A stretch of 64,000 nt of DNA from Psilocybe azurescens (lineage: Eukaryota > Basidiomycota > Agaricomycetes > Agaricales > Agrocybaceae): the NCBI GenBank assembly GCA_023853785.1, contig JAJIRX010000622.1, positions 1,364,001 to 1,428,000 of the forward strand, read 5' to 3'. Positions within the stretch are counted from its first letter, which is position 1. Each line of letters starts with the position of its first letter. Shown piece by piece: positions 1-11,725 of the stretch. A model generated the notes under the pieces. That model saw only the letters and a list, made by a program, of their open reading frames with translations. It did not search any database and was not told the DNA's origin. Position numbers and translations under genes: made by a program.

Positions 1-2250
1 CTGCTGTCCCAGTCTTGTTGAGTCTTTTTCAAATGGTCTTCATAGTGTATCATTTCGAGCAACTTGCGTATCAAATCAGAAGGAGGACATTTCTTAACGA
101 TAGTATGAATATGGAATCTAGTCAGAAGCAAGACGTGTATCACCTCCTCGTCAAGTTTCTTGAGACATCGAATTGTTTTCACAAACGAAACAATTTTTCT
201 TCTTGATAGTAGGCTTGATGTCCGCGGCCTTGTTGTCATGTATCCTTTCCACGAGTTCCAGTTGAGATATATTAAGCTCTTGTGCTCGGGTTGCAAGTTC
301 GGATAATGACTGGATGGTGGATAGTTTTTAAATTTCTGTCATTTTCTGGATGCATTGGGTGGCTCACTTTATCGCCCATGCCACGAGAAGGGACTTTGAC
401 AGCGCGAATAAACGCGGGATTGAAGCTAGGGTTATCTGCAAGTTGCAAATACGCTAGAATATCTTTCACCTAAAGCAGCCTTTTTAAAACCATCCATGCC
501 GGAAAATAGTATCGCTATTGGACACACCTCCATCCGCTCGAAAAACTTATGGCCTCCAAGAATTCGACAAGGAATGCCTTCCTTCTGCAATGCACTTTCT
601 ATTGGCCGTGAAAGAGCGTTGAATCGAACTTGACAGTGATGTAAAAGATTGACCAACTTGTCGGTAGAGATAGTAAATCTACTCACGAAGAATCACAAAA
701 TCGCCCCATCGCAGAATTCCTCCCATGTTTGCAACACACCGTTTAATCTCACTTGCGATGAACCTTGCTTCCTCTTTTTCGGTTTCGAACGTGCCAACAA
801 ATGGAGTGGCTCCAAGGGGGTGAGATGTGTGCAAGGATTTTGGTATCCGATTTTTATCTAGGTTACAATTAGTATCAAATGAACTGGATTTTAGAATATC
901 GCACCTTCTGCAACGACAGCTAGGCATGCACGTAAAATCGACGCTGTAGACCGGTAATTTTGCTCCAGAAACACTTGTTGCGTGTCAGGAAAATCTGAGA
1001 TACCATAACTTGAATAAGAAATGCGCATATACTGATGGAAGTGACACTTGGAGCTTACCTTGTCGCATCCTGGACAAGTTTATCACTTCTGCAGAGCGCC
1101 ACCCATAAACTTGAGAAAGTGTTAGTAGGAATTCCGACAAATGCACCAGTAATCAGCAATTTACTTGACTGGTCAGGATCGCCGACAATGGTCACGCATC
1201 GCCGAATTCCTATAGTTTTCATAAGCTCGTATTGCATTGTATTTGTGTCTTGGCTGTAAGATGGCGCTCAGCATGTATGTCTGGACGACAACAGGGAAAC
1301 TTACAATTCATCCACTAGAATGTGTTTACACCATACCACGGACTCTGCGTGGGTAGAGAAAAGTTTAACACCGTATACCAGTAGATCGTCGAAGTCAAGC
1401 GCGTTGTTGGCTTTCAGAATTTGTTCATAGCCTATGTAAACTTCCGCAACTATGCGTTGAGTGCTTTTCTTTTCTTCCTGAGCTGGTTGAGGAATGGAAT
1501 GTTTAGACTTTCTCGCTTCGCTTTGCTCCACTTCCTGAAAAACATGGCTGCCGATTGACCCTTTGCCTTTGCTTTTGATATGAAAGAGAAAACGGTTCCG
1601 TCGGACAGCGTGATGTCATGGTTTACCATGTACTCTGCATAAGGTTTCATCAGGGCAGCAAGAAGTTTCTTACTAAACAGCCATCTACATCATTGTCTGT
1701 AGACACAAGGTAGCCCTAACTCACCTCTCGTCCGCGTCACAAATAGTAAAGTTGGCATCCAGATTAACCACACTAGGGTACATCCGCAGATACCTTACGC
1801 AGATAGAATGGAATGTTCCCATCTTTAACGCAGTTGTTTTGCTTTTTCCAATGAGTTTTGTGAGCCGATCGCGCATTTCGTTGGCGGCCTTGTTAGTAAA
1901 CGTTACGGCACAGATTGAGGACGGTGCCATCTTGTGAGTCGTTATCAAACGCGCAATTCTTGCAGTCAGTACCTACAGAAAGAGTCAGCTGAGTTTATTT
2001 TCTTTTGCTTCACTTACTTTGGTCTTGCCACTACCGGGACCAGCCAGAATTTGCAGAGGAACAGTCGGGTCATGCTCAACAGCTAGAAGTATTACACTCT
2101 GAGCTTTCGTCAGGGATTACGAAAGACAAGTATACCTCGGAGTTGAGCTGGATTGAGACTAGTGATAACGGCTTCTATGTTTGCTGATGAAGATGGTGAA
2201 GATGGTGAAGTTTGTGAAGAGACGACATTGGTTGTGCCAGGGGTATTCAT
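1..2250 (-). CDS. SRS2: UvrD/SRS2-type ATP-dependent DNA helicase (5' part; C-terminus beyond left edge)
   Basis: Superfamily 1 3'-5' DNA helicase of the UvrD/PcrA/Srs2 group, expected in the nucleus, where Srs2 strips Rad51 filaments and limits recombination. The start at 2250 follows an Ser/Pro-rich leader. A 53-nt intron then restores the family motif LNPAQLRAVEHDP, followed by the Walker A motif GPGSGKT (about 2015-2035) and motif Ia FTNKAANEM (about 1870). Next come the Walker B segment ending LVDEL then QDTN (about 1300 and 1235), VGDPDQS (about 1180), the motif IV region LEQNYRSTASIL (about 960), and the 2B/motif V region with ILGGHKFFERME and VPSRGMGDK (500-380). Many short introns interrupt it. 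The gene is truncated by the window, so the C-terminal PCNA/Rad51-interacting part that would separate Srs2 from other fungal UvrD proteins is not visible. The family is certain; the SRS2 assignment is inference. Confidence 0.85.
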
Positions 2251-2999
2251 AAGTAGGTATTGGCAAAGTGGTGTGTTTTTTAAGAAACGAGAGTGTTATG
2301 ATTTAGAGCTAGATGTTAGAGTCACGAGGCGCATATGAGGAGGAGGGATGGAGCTTAGAAGCTACGAGCCCTTTGAGGATTTAAGCAGTGGATGGAAAAA
2401 CATTCAGAAGTTGAAATTCATTTGAGGAACGTGACGCGCGCGACGCGTTGACTACCTTGTCATGTGAGGTGACTTTGATCATTCACCGTGTCACAGAGCC
2501 GATTGTTGGAGAGACCGCGTTGGTCTCCGTTGGTTCGCTGCTTGCTTTCTAGTGCTTTCTTGTCATTTCTTGTTGCTTTCAGAAAATGGTTTAACTCACA
2601 CTTGATTCTCCTGTTTCTCTCAGATACCGCTGAGTCTTTTCCTTGCAGTAAAATCATAAGAATCAGCAACCTGATTGCCGTTACTCCATCTGAATCAAGG
2701 CAATATGCCCTAACGGCCTAGTACTAGTACTTAGTAGCTGCCTTCGGTTGGCCTTCGGCAAACAAATTTTCGATCGTTTAGGGCATGGTTTGACCTAATG
2801 AAGCGAGTATTAGTCTAGGCCAAGATCGGTTGGTGCGGCCTTCCTAGTCAACAAATAAACTAAGAGGGACGTCTCCACACTCGTACACATCCTTTCTTTT
2901 TATCTACCATCCTTTTTGCCTTGACGGCACTGGCGGCCCTCAGACCTATATTCACATAATAGAACACACTATCCGACATTGGAATCCCTGAATTTCTAA
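2251..2999. other. Intergenic region between divergent helicase and CAX genes
   Basis: About 750 bp between two divergent start codons, presumably holding both promoters and 5' UTRs. Short open frames here have no recognisable family pattern. I saw a small CTAGTACTAGTACTTAGTAG-like stretch near 2719 but no convincing gene or TATA box. Confidence 0.5.
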
Positions 3000-5820
3000 A
3001 TGGCACACCCTGTGCAATCTTCCTCGCGTCTTGATATGGGACGCAGTCTGCCAGCAATGCTTCGAACTGAATCTCAACTCTCGTATTGTTCCGCTGATTC
3101 TGCTTCTAATCTTATCCACCAAGGCGGCGATTTTGCCGAAGGGGCAAACCAAGGAGAGTTGCCTTACTTCCACACACGGGTATCGCAAAACACGCCGTCT
3201 CCTCCCAAGTCTGGCAAAAATACCATAGTTGGTCAAACGCCTTTCTTGGCTGGAGAATTGCGTTTGGGTCATGTGGGTCCGACACCTTTCCCTCGCTCTC
3301 GCTTTTTTTCATCGTCCAGATTATAGGGCTCAACCTCCTTCTTGTGTCAATACCGATATCAGTGAGTATCGCAACCAGAATGACTTGCTGTCTATGCTCA
3401 TACATCACTTCTTGGCTTAGTGGACACTGACACTTACTCTCAAAGACTCTCATGGGCTTACATTTTCATGTTAGCGATTCACATGAAAGCGTGAAATTTA
3501 AGTACTGATATGTGCATTCTCCATAGTTTGCGTTTTGGCGTTGCTACCACTAGTTAGGGTGAGCTTCTCTTTTCAACGATTGGTAGGTCTTGAGTGGGTC
3601 AATATTCATATCTTTCAAGCTTCATGATCTAGCGACCAGGGATTTGGCCAACAGAGTAGGTGGGTCCAAAGCAGGATTATTAAACGGTAGCATGGTAAGC
3701 CAGTATTATCAAGTATGACGACACTCTTCCAGCTAATCACATTTTCATTCTTATTGAACAGGGCAATTTGTGAGTTCCAATATCCTTTCACCTGTGACTC
3801 GATAACATTATTGATCTATGCACCCAAGCGTGGAGATGGTCGTCGCCGTGCGTAAAAACTTCTTGGATAGATCATAGATCCCTCTTTCGATATTGACTTA
3901 CTCCCCTTCAATTAGATAAGTGCGTTGCGTAAATGTGAACTAAAGGTGGTTCAATCGACATGTAAGTCTTGTCCGGGGTCGCAGTGTTAAACGGCCAATA
4001 ATGTCCCCTTGTTTTAAGTAATTGGGACGATGCTCTGTAAATTACGTGAGCCTTTGAAGTCAATTCTTGAAATGCGAGTGTTCATCATCGGTAACGTAGT
4101 ACTTGTTCTTGGCCTGTGTTTCTTTGCGGGCGGTATGCGATTTTCTGAGCAAGGGTTCGATCCTAGTGGGTCCATTATTGCACATCACTAAACTTCATAT
4201 CTAATTTGTATTGCAGCCGCGACCCAGATTCACTCCTCCCTTCTAAGCCTCAGTGTCGGTGCCCTCCTACTTCCTGCGGCATATCATTTTACTCTAGGTA
4301 GCCCGGGAGATGCCTCTTTTGAAACACAGAAACAAAACATTCTGCATATGAGCCACGGGGTACGTGTTCCACGCCACAAACAGACTTTTATGCTCACAAT
4401 CCATGCAGGTATCCATCGTATTGTTGTTCAGTAAGATTGCAGATATTTTTCTGACCTGTTCCTTACAAATTGATCCTCTTTTTAGTCTACCTATCATATC
4501 TACTATTCCAACTATGGTCGCATACCTATCTGTATAATGATCAACATAACAGGAAGAGCAATCGACTATCAGCTGTATTAAGGGGCAAACGCACGACACG
4601 GAAGTCGCAACATCAACTGAATCTTTCTCAAGGCTCCGAAAGTCACGTCGATGTCTACAAAGAGGCGAACGAAGCGTTCTCACTCGATCCGCCTCGCCGA
4701 CCTTTCGTCACCACCCCATTATCATCATCTTCCGAAGTGACAATTAATGATCGATTTGATTCTCCTTCTGAACAGAGTGCATACATTCCTCCTAGATCTT
4801 CGACTGTTCGTCTAGCCAATGGTGCCGGTGGAGAGCCGATGTCTCGCAACTCTAGCTTGTCCAGTAGTATGCTTTCCACCAGCTCTGCAGCACATTCTAT
4901 CGGAAAAGAAACAGAACATATTGCCAATCAATCCACAAAGGAGCCGCAAATGAGCTGGTTTTTGACCATCTTTTGCTCATTATTGTGACTGGAGTGAGAC
5001 ACATGCACTCTTATTCTCTTACATTGCTGATGATTTATTTACGCAGGCTGTTGCAGTGACTGTCGATTGGTTAGTCGAAGCGATGGACGAAATTTCCACC
5101 ACCATTAGCAAAGAATGGGTCGGACTTATTCTACTTCCGGCTATCAGCTCAGTAGCAGGTACGCTTTCTCTTCGTGTTATGTTTTGCGGACCGCTAATCG
5201 TGATGTGCTCATAGAAATTATCACTGCAGTGAAGGTATCTGTAAGAGATGAATTGACTCTCAGCGTCAGCGTCGCTGTAGGATCTACAATTGTCAGTGTC
5301 ATGTTCGAATCAATCTAGCTCAATTCTGATAATTGGATAATCAACTCTTTCATAGCAAACGGCGCTTTTTGTCATTCCGTCGGTCTTCTTACAAACATTC
5401 GATGAAGTGACACGATGTTAACTCTTATACTGACTCAGGTTTACTGTCATTCTTGGTTGGATCATCAATAAGCCTTTATCCTTGTTGATGGATCCCTTTC
5501 AGTCGATGGTAAGCAGGTTTCTGCATCCTATCTGGATAGTTTTTAAATTGTATTATAGGTTCTCTACATTGCTGGTATCTATATTCTCAAGCGCAAAGTT
5601 TCTCTGTACTCATTAGCTAAATGATAGTACACACCATGGGCTATGTGGTTGCAGACGGCAAGTCGAATTGGCTCGAAGGCGTCATTCTTATTTGTTAGTA
5701 AAACCTTTGACTTTCATCTGTCGCCTACTGATATCGCCCATTTAACCAGGCCTGTACGTTATAATTGCTGTGTCGTTTTGGTTTTATCCAGGTTCGTTGA
5801 CGCCGTCTGCATATCCGTGA
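3000..5820 (+). CDS. VCX1: Vacuolar Ca2+/H+ exchanger (CAX/VCX1 family)
   Basis: Proton-driven Ca2+ antiporter that loads Ca2+ into the vacuole. At least ten exons can be joined. The cytosolic N-terminal tail (from ATG 3000) leads to NLLLVSIPISW (first membrane helix), then VCVLALLPL, LANRVGGSKAGLLNGSMGN and VEMVVAV (first alpha repeat, though the usual GNAVE is GNLVE). Next are ELKVVQSTLIGTMLCKLLL and LGLCFFAGGMRFSEQGF, then LLVYLSYLLFQLWSHTYLY. A Ser-rich acidic loop (about 4600-4930) follows, then the second repeat with LPAISSVAEIITA and VSVAVGSTI. The C-terminus is FWFYPG and a short tail ending at 5820. The order matches fungal CAX proteins. The first exon and start are the least certain part. 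It converges on CTU2, with 178 bp between stops. Confidence 0.9.
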
Positions 5821-5998
5821 CAAAGCTGACAATAATCCCGTATGTAGCATCGAATCTCCAATTAGCGACTGCCTGCAAAGTGTAGCATGATTTCGTTGGA
5901 CGTAAATCTCGGACACTAGTAGATGTGATCGAGAAGTAAACATAGACATACTAGTACTACATACAATAATGTATCTAAACTGTAAGAAAAAAGCTTTA

Positions 5999-7927
5999 TT
6001 ACTCTTCTGGCAAAAGGAACTCGGCGATTTGGTCTTTCATCTCTGATCGACTCAGTTTCACTCCGTGAGTTATGTCCGCATCGAAGTCATGCTTAGCGTG
6101 TTTGTGGAAACTTCGTGTTTCGATACTCGAACGAATCCAGAACGGTAGTGGAACGTTATTCAGAGACTGTCCAGAAGGCAGAGAAGCAGCGGTTCCACGA
6201 CTGCTGCGGCTCGTAAGGAGGGTGTGGCAAGCGTAGCAGAGCTGCGACGTCAATGAAGGCACAGGAGGTCCTGATCCAGAGTCCAGCGAAGTTTTGGTAA
6301 GATTTGTAATCTCCTCTTCGGTTAGATGTGGAGGTCGTGTGTTTCCAGACACTGCCAATGAAGCCTCCTGATACGAACGTATTGAAATCCGAGCCTTCCA
6401 TTCCTGAACGCCACTTTGAGCAGGGCTAGTAAGAGTATAAGTACATGACGGAAATAAACTGCAAATATAAACTTACCGCCCGCAGAAAATGCAAATACCA
6501 TCAGAGCCTTCCTTTGGTGTAAGTTTAGCACAAGTTCTGGCAATTGTGGAAACTGTTGCGGGGTAATCGCTCTCAAGACCAAAAATGAAGTCTGTGGATT
6601 GAAGTCAACTTTCGATGGAATACTTAATTGGTACCCAATAACAAACCTTTTGTAAGAGCACTGATGGCATTTTTACCCCCACTTTGTGAGGGTCTTGAAT
6701 GGGCAAGGACACGCAGGTTGCACCACCAATCCCATATGGCACACTCCTTCATGCCAATATCACGCATTGGACGTACTATACGTATAGGCAATGCATCATC
6801 TGAAGCTGGATGCCATACCTCTTGTGCTTCTTCAGCAACTGAAAACCCTGCTCCTTGAGCAATTCCTGATATCAGATTTACCGATAGCGCCGTCAGTGAT
6901 GTACCGAGAAGCAGATGTGATGCGCACTGCGAGGCTGCAGTGTGCAGGAGGAGAAGTCGAATGAAGATTTGGACTGCGCTGTGAAACGCGGTTGGTGTAG
7001 GGAGGGAGCACAGGTATGTTTGCATGGCGGTAAGAGGGGAAATATCAAACGATGAAGTAGTCAACCGTAGTTCTAATAGAATATAGATACAGTGGGTTAG
7101 TTGACTTGCAAAATTTGAGTACATTTTTGCTAACCTTCGTCCGTCATGTCGAAACCAAGAGAACGCGCCGCAGTGGATAGGTCACCTCCGCCAACTGTAT
7201 CCCACCATTTCTGATCGAAGCTGTCTTCCAGGCGAAGAGGTACGAAGCCAAAGTTTGCATACGAGTAACTTTCAACTAAGTGTCGTACTTCCTCCGTTCT
7301 GTCTTTCTCCTGTAATCACAGAGGGTTTATTTAGCAAGCGCCGGAAATGCAGGAAACGGACGTACTCCAGGAAACGCACCACAAACTTCTACATAGCACA
7401 CAGTGGGCTTCCCTTTCCACACACCTTTATCTACCAGACGCGGATGCTCTTTCCCGCCTTTGAGTTTCCCATTTGCCTCGTTTTTGTTGTCCCCGAGAGA
7501 TGCAAAATAGGTTTTTGCCACAAGATCCAACATGGCTACTGAGCTTGTCCCACCAGATATCCCTACAACGAGTGATCCTGATGCTTTCAGCCCTTTGCGT
7601 CTCGAGCCATTTGGGGCGTTGACTGTGGGCTCTAAGGATTTGCGAAACCGACCCTGTACAAGGGGGGAAGAAACAAGACCTATAAAATAAGCCGTATAAG
7701 ACTATCATCATTGCTTGCAGACGGATGTAACTCACTTGCAGTAAACGGCGTATCGAATGACGATATTTCCAGTATTCTCTTTGCACTTCACACAAAGTTT
7801 AGTTTTGCCGTCAAATTTCTGGCGCCCTATTGGTTCCTACTCAGCATTGTTTCGTGCAATTCACACCCGTGGACTTACGTGTCATGAGTACATCTTTGTC
7901 AGTGTTGGGATTTTCGCAAGATGACAT
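5999..7927 (-). CDS. NCS2: Cytoplasmic tRNA 2-thiolation protein 2 (CTU2/NCS2)
   Basis: Subunit of the Ncs6-Ncs2 (CTU1-CTU2) complex that makes 2-thiouridine at the wobble position of cytosolic tRNA Lys, Glu and Gln, using sulfur delivered by Urm1. The N-terminus MSSCENP is followed by the zinc-type CVKCKEN segment. The PP-loop-like motif VVGISGGTSSVAML (about 7530-7570) is degenerate compared with the catalytic CTU1 SGGxDS. The C-terminal part has LCYACHTLL (about 6220-6250), PLPFWIRSS and an acidic end (AEFLLPEE) typical of CTU2. It contains several introns. It shares a 323-bp divergent promoter region with the AIG2-like gene and converges on CAX. Confidence 0.85.
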
Positions 7928-8250
7928 GCTGTCTTGTATTCAGTCTTTGACAAGGTGCAATGAGTTCAACTCAGAACTTGAAGTTGAAAGATCAATATGT
8001 ACACATGTACCAAATCTTGAACAAATCATATTGCGCTAACTCGATCATGAATTTCATTTCCTATCTGGGACTGGTGGCCGGGCCGCTTGCCATTAGCCCC
8101 TGTCGAAATCGCGTCGAATCAGACAATGACCGAGAATGGCCGCAGCCCAAGAATCTACAGACAGTCAACATATCCCTAATCTCCTGCATACAACTCACCC
8201 TATTATACCCCATACCAAGCACACAAATTGAAAGCATCTCTCCTATTCCC
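7928..8250. other. Short divergent promoter region (CTU2 / AIG2-like)
   Basis: 323 bp between opposed start codons. It must contain both promoters. One plus-strand frame is open through it into the AIG2-like gene, but I take that as chance because the family start fits 8251. Confidence 0.5.
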
Positions 8251-8957
8251 ATGGCAGACTCGCACACGGCTTTCTTCTATGGCACTCTGATGCACCCTAA
8301 GGTCTTGAAAAGCGTCATACATAATGATGGAGTACATCTCGAGTTATGTCCCGCAGTGCTCTTGGTAAGGATATGTGGGTTATACATTCAAGCTTGTCCG
8401 AAGGTAACACGTTTTGCCACAGGAACACACCCGCCATGAAGTGAAGGTGAATATCGGTAGCTCTGCCTCTTCGCAGGACCAAGCGTAACTTATATCAGCC
8501 ACCAGCTATGTGAATACCCAGGCGTAATTCCTATAAGCAAGGGCCTAAAGATTCTAAACCGCTCCCTCACGCAAGAGGAGAGATCAGTCCGAGGGACGCT
8601 AGTGAAAGGCCTAACGGCTCAAGATATGGATTTCTTGGACGCATTTGAATCAGATGTAAGCATACTTAATTCCCCTATGTTATCGATCCATTAGTAACAG
8701 ATGGCAAGGAATACATAAGGAAGAAAGTCCAAGTACACCCGTTGGGTCCTTTCACGAAGGTATCTGCAGAAACAGTTGATGGAGACCTTGTCCCAGAGAA
8801 CCCTCCTGCTCTACCCGAGATCTCCAAACTCCTCGAGCTGGCCGTAGATGCGGAGACATACATCTACTGTGACGAGACTAACCTTAATAGCGATCTCTGG
8901 TCGTTCAAGGACTTTGTAAAAAATAACGCGTGGAAATGGTATGGAGGGACGAGATGA
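8251..8957 (+). CDS. AIG2-like / gamma-glutamylcyclotransferase-fold protein
   Basis: Small cytosolic protein of the AIG2-like (GGCT-like) family. The start was chosen because MADSHTAFFYGTLMHP carries the family substrate-loop motif (F)YGTLM right after the first strand. Later segments are EYPGVIPI, RSVRGTLVKGLT, the acidic catalytic-type motif in MDFLDAFE, and DEYIRKKVQV. The C-terminal part ends AWKWYGGTR, a common ending in fungal members. About four exons, including a 24-nt one (EHTRHEVK). The exact substrate of this fungal subgroup is not established from sequence, so cyclotransferase activity is inferred from the fold only. Confidence 0.85.
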
Positions 8958-9342
8958 GCCTGAAGAGTGGCCTGGAGCACACAAACAGTAGAATTTAACT
9001 AGTTGAAAGCATCCATTGTCGTGATGGAGCACAATGGACCAAGTTCAAACGTTCAAACGTTCACCACTGATCGGCCTGGAACCGAACGATCCTGCGAGCA
9101 AGAATCCGAAAACGACTTTGAGAATCACGTGCTTTAGACTACTTAGTATGACATTGCCGTGCTTTTACGCTGGGCCCGCAGTTTACTGACCTTGGACAGT
9201 GAAACAACCAGGCTGAACTTCAAGGACCACGGTTCAACGGTTTAAGTCGCCCCTCTGAAGAGCCAACCGGCTTTCCGTCCACAAGTGCAACAACAAACTG
9301 ACTATCTTTCTGCCGGCTTGAAATTCGGGCTTTTCTCTGGGC
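8958..9342. other. Intergenic region upstream of PPN2-like gene
   Basis: 385 bp between the AIG2-like stop and the next start. It presumably holds the upstream terminator and the downstream promoter. No gene or repeat recognised. Confidence 0.5.
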
Positions 9343-11161
9343 ATGACCATGTTGTACCCTGCTCGGCAGATCTTTGCATATGGAATACTTTCAACATTTC
9401 TGGTTTTCGTCCTCTTCTATGGATTCGCAGACTCTCTGTCGAAGATGGACCTTATGGGATCGAGCAAAAGCTGGGGAATGTTCGACACCCTCGAGATTCA
9501 GAAAGCAAAAATATGTACGTCTTCCTTTACTCACGTCTGCCAAAGGAGATATTTATAAGACTCGTCCAGCCTTTCCTCATCTTAGCCAATATAAGCCATT
9601 AAGAACGCTGAAACCGACTGAATTTCCGATAGGTAGGTCGAAATTTGACTATTCTGTCTACTGCTAATTTGTTCGATACAGATGATCCATCAAAACGCGT
9701 TCTTATTGTGGGGGATGTACATGGCATGATGACTTCATTAGAGTGCGTACACAATAAATTGACGCCCTTGCAAGTCAAGCTTACCCACGACTTGTCTGTG
9801 CTAGGAAGCTTTTGAAACGAGTGAAATACTCACCTTCACAAGACGTGCTCTTACATGTGGGGGATATTGTTTCAAAGGGTTCACTCAATGGCTCTCTTGC
9901 TGTTTTGCAATTTATGGCATCAAACAACATTGCTGGTGTGCGCGGAAATCACGATCAACTTGTCATTGAATGGAAGAATTGGTATAAATGGGTATCTACT
10001 TGCCCCGGTGGAAAGGAATGGCTAGATCGCTTGCAAGCCCAGTGGGAAAAGGTGCAAGCCAGCGACCCAGATGTAGAACTGGAAACTTGGCTTCGAAAGC
10101 AAAAGAAGGCTAGCACACGGAAAGACAAATTTTGGTGGAAACTTATACCAAACAGCTGGATCATCCTCGACGACCACTACAGCATTGCTAAGGACATGAC
10201 CGACCTACACTTCCAGTATCTTCTAGACCTACCTCTACGGCTTTATATTCCGAGTGCACATACATTCATTGTACATGCGGGTCTGCTACCTTCCGACCCT
10301 AGATACCCAGTCGACGACAAGGCCAGGCAACCTTTAGCCCGCATGCCGATTCTTACACGTCAATCCGCAGACAATCATAGTAGCATCAATGAAACCCTCT
10401 CGGAAGATGGCAATGTCAACTCCACATCCATTGTGTCCAACAAAACTATCGAAGCACTCAGAAACCTTCAAGAAACAGGCATCCTCACTCAGATTCCACA
10501 AAATACCGATCCTTGGGTAGTCCTAAACATGCGAAGTGTCCTGGGCAACGGCAAAATCTCAAAAAAGCCCAGTGGAGGGATGCCTTGGTCGACGATGTGG
10601 AAACAGCATATGGAAAGCTGTAACGGCTATAAACGCGAACTCAGCGCTCGCCAGGATACCGATGACGTCGACGATGTAGCAGATGACCCAACACCTAACG
10701 ACGCTGATTCGCTCGGTATCAAGAAGTATAACCTGCTGTGTTACCCTTCTACCACGGTCTATGGGCACGCTGCTGGCAGAGGACTGGATATGAAGCGGTG
10801 GTCCTTTGGACTTGACTCTGGATGCGTAAGCTACTGGAGGACAAACTTTATAATGAATTCACGCTAATTTTACCAATAGATTTACGGAAGGAAATTGTCT
10901 GCTCTAGTCATCAAAGGGCAATCCAAGAGCTCAAGGGACATTTCTTCGATTCAAGATGGGATCAAGCTCAGAATTGATGAAGACTCCAATGAACCTGAAA
11001 ATTCGCATGACGATGATGAAGACGAAGATGACGACGAAGTCGACCAGCCGAGCAACGTAACTGTATCGAAGAATAAAAACAAAAACAAAAATAAAAACAC
11101 CTGGCTGCCTTTCGGGGACAGCCACAGAGCAAAGGTCGTCACCGTCAGATGCCACGCATAA
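9343..11161 (+). CDS. PPN2: Calcineurin-like metallophosphatase, PPN2-type vacuolar endopolyphosphatase
   Basis: Metal-dependent phosphoesterase that resembles yeast Ppn2 (YNL217W), a vacuolar-lumen endopolyphosphatase. The N-terminus (MTMLYPARQIFAYG then a hydrophobic stretch) looks like a type II signal anchor, which fits delivery to the vacuole. Two exons lead to the catalytic domain. Motifs in order are VLIVGDVHG, LHVGDIVSKG, VRGNHD (about 9940), IVHAGLLP (about 10270) and VYGHAAGRGLD (about 10760). These are the five metal-binding blocks of the family. The last exon is a cytosol-type tail with an acidic run (DDDEDEDDDE) and a KN dipeptide repeat made by an AAAAAC-type microsatellite near 11075-11100. 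Family is secure; polyphosphate as substrate is inferred from homology. Confidence 0.85.
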
Positions 11162-11725
11162 TCTCATTCGTAGAATCTTCGTTTTCTAATCGTAATCGGT
11201 CTTATCATCTATAATGTTTGTGCGTAACTTTTACTCTCCCTGTCTAATACGCCCAGCCCAGGCGTGTACATGACGTGTACATAGTTTAATCATCTTTCGG
11301 TTTTTTCCATTTGCCATTGTTTCATTTAGGCGCCACCTTACTGTATTTGTTCAATCCTTGACTTTTTTTATCCAAGTTACTTCTGTACATCCTTCATCAT
11401 CAGCATCAGGTATAATCTAACATGTACTTCGAACACAAATAACTCTTTTGCTTCAATTGCCTAGTTGCCACAGTATGGTTTTCTGTCATTTTTGGTCAGC
11501 AACAGCGGACAGAGCATGTAGCTGCTCGTGCCAGAAACAACGGCGGCGAAATATCTCCACTCGCCTAGAAAACTGACAGACAACCACGCTTCAACAATGC
11601 GGAATGATGCAGTACGGACTTTAATGATTGGATGGGATAGAATACATACATGCCATGCAACGACAACAATTATCTCGTCCACTAATTTACAGCATAACAT
11701 AGAAGCGCGTAAAATGACATAAAAA
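11162..11725. other. Intergenic region between convergent PPN2-like and CCX genes
   Basis: 564 bp between two stop codons, so mainly 3' UTRs and terminators. The open frames here overlap antisense to each other and have no family pattern. Nothing further seen. Confidence 0.5.

Noticed and set aside
2095..2150. A 33-nt intron in the helicase gene
   Set aside because: A later acceptor gives a normal 53-nt intron and the exact family sequence LNPAQLRAVEHDP.
3112..3453. 113-codon minus-strand open frame
   Set aside because: It is antisense to the N-terminal exons of CAX, whose membrane segment and splice sites explain the region better.
4153..4163. GGGTTCGATCC, a tRNA B-box-like sequence
   Set aside because: It lies inside a CAX exon encoding EQGFDPS, and no matching A box or acceptor and T-stem pairing is present.
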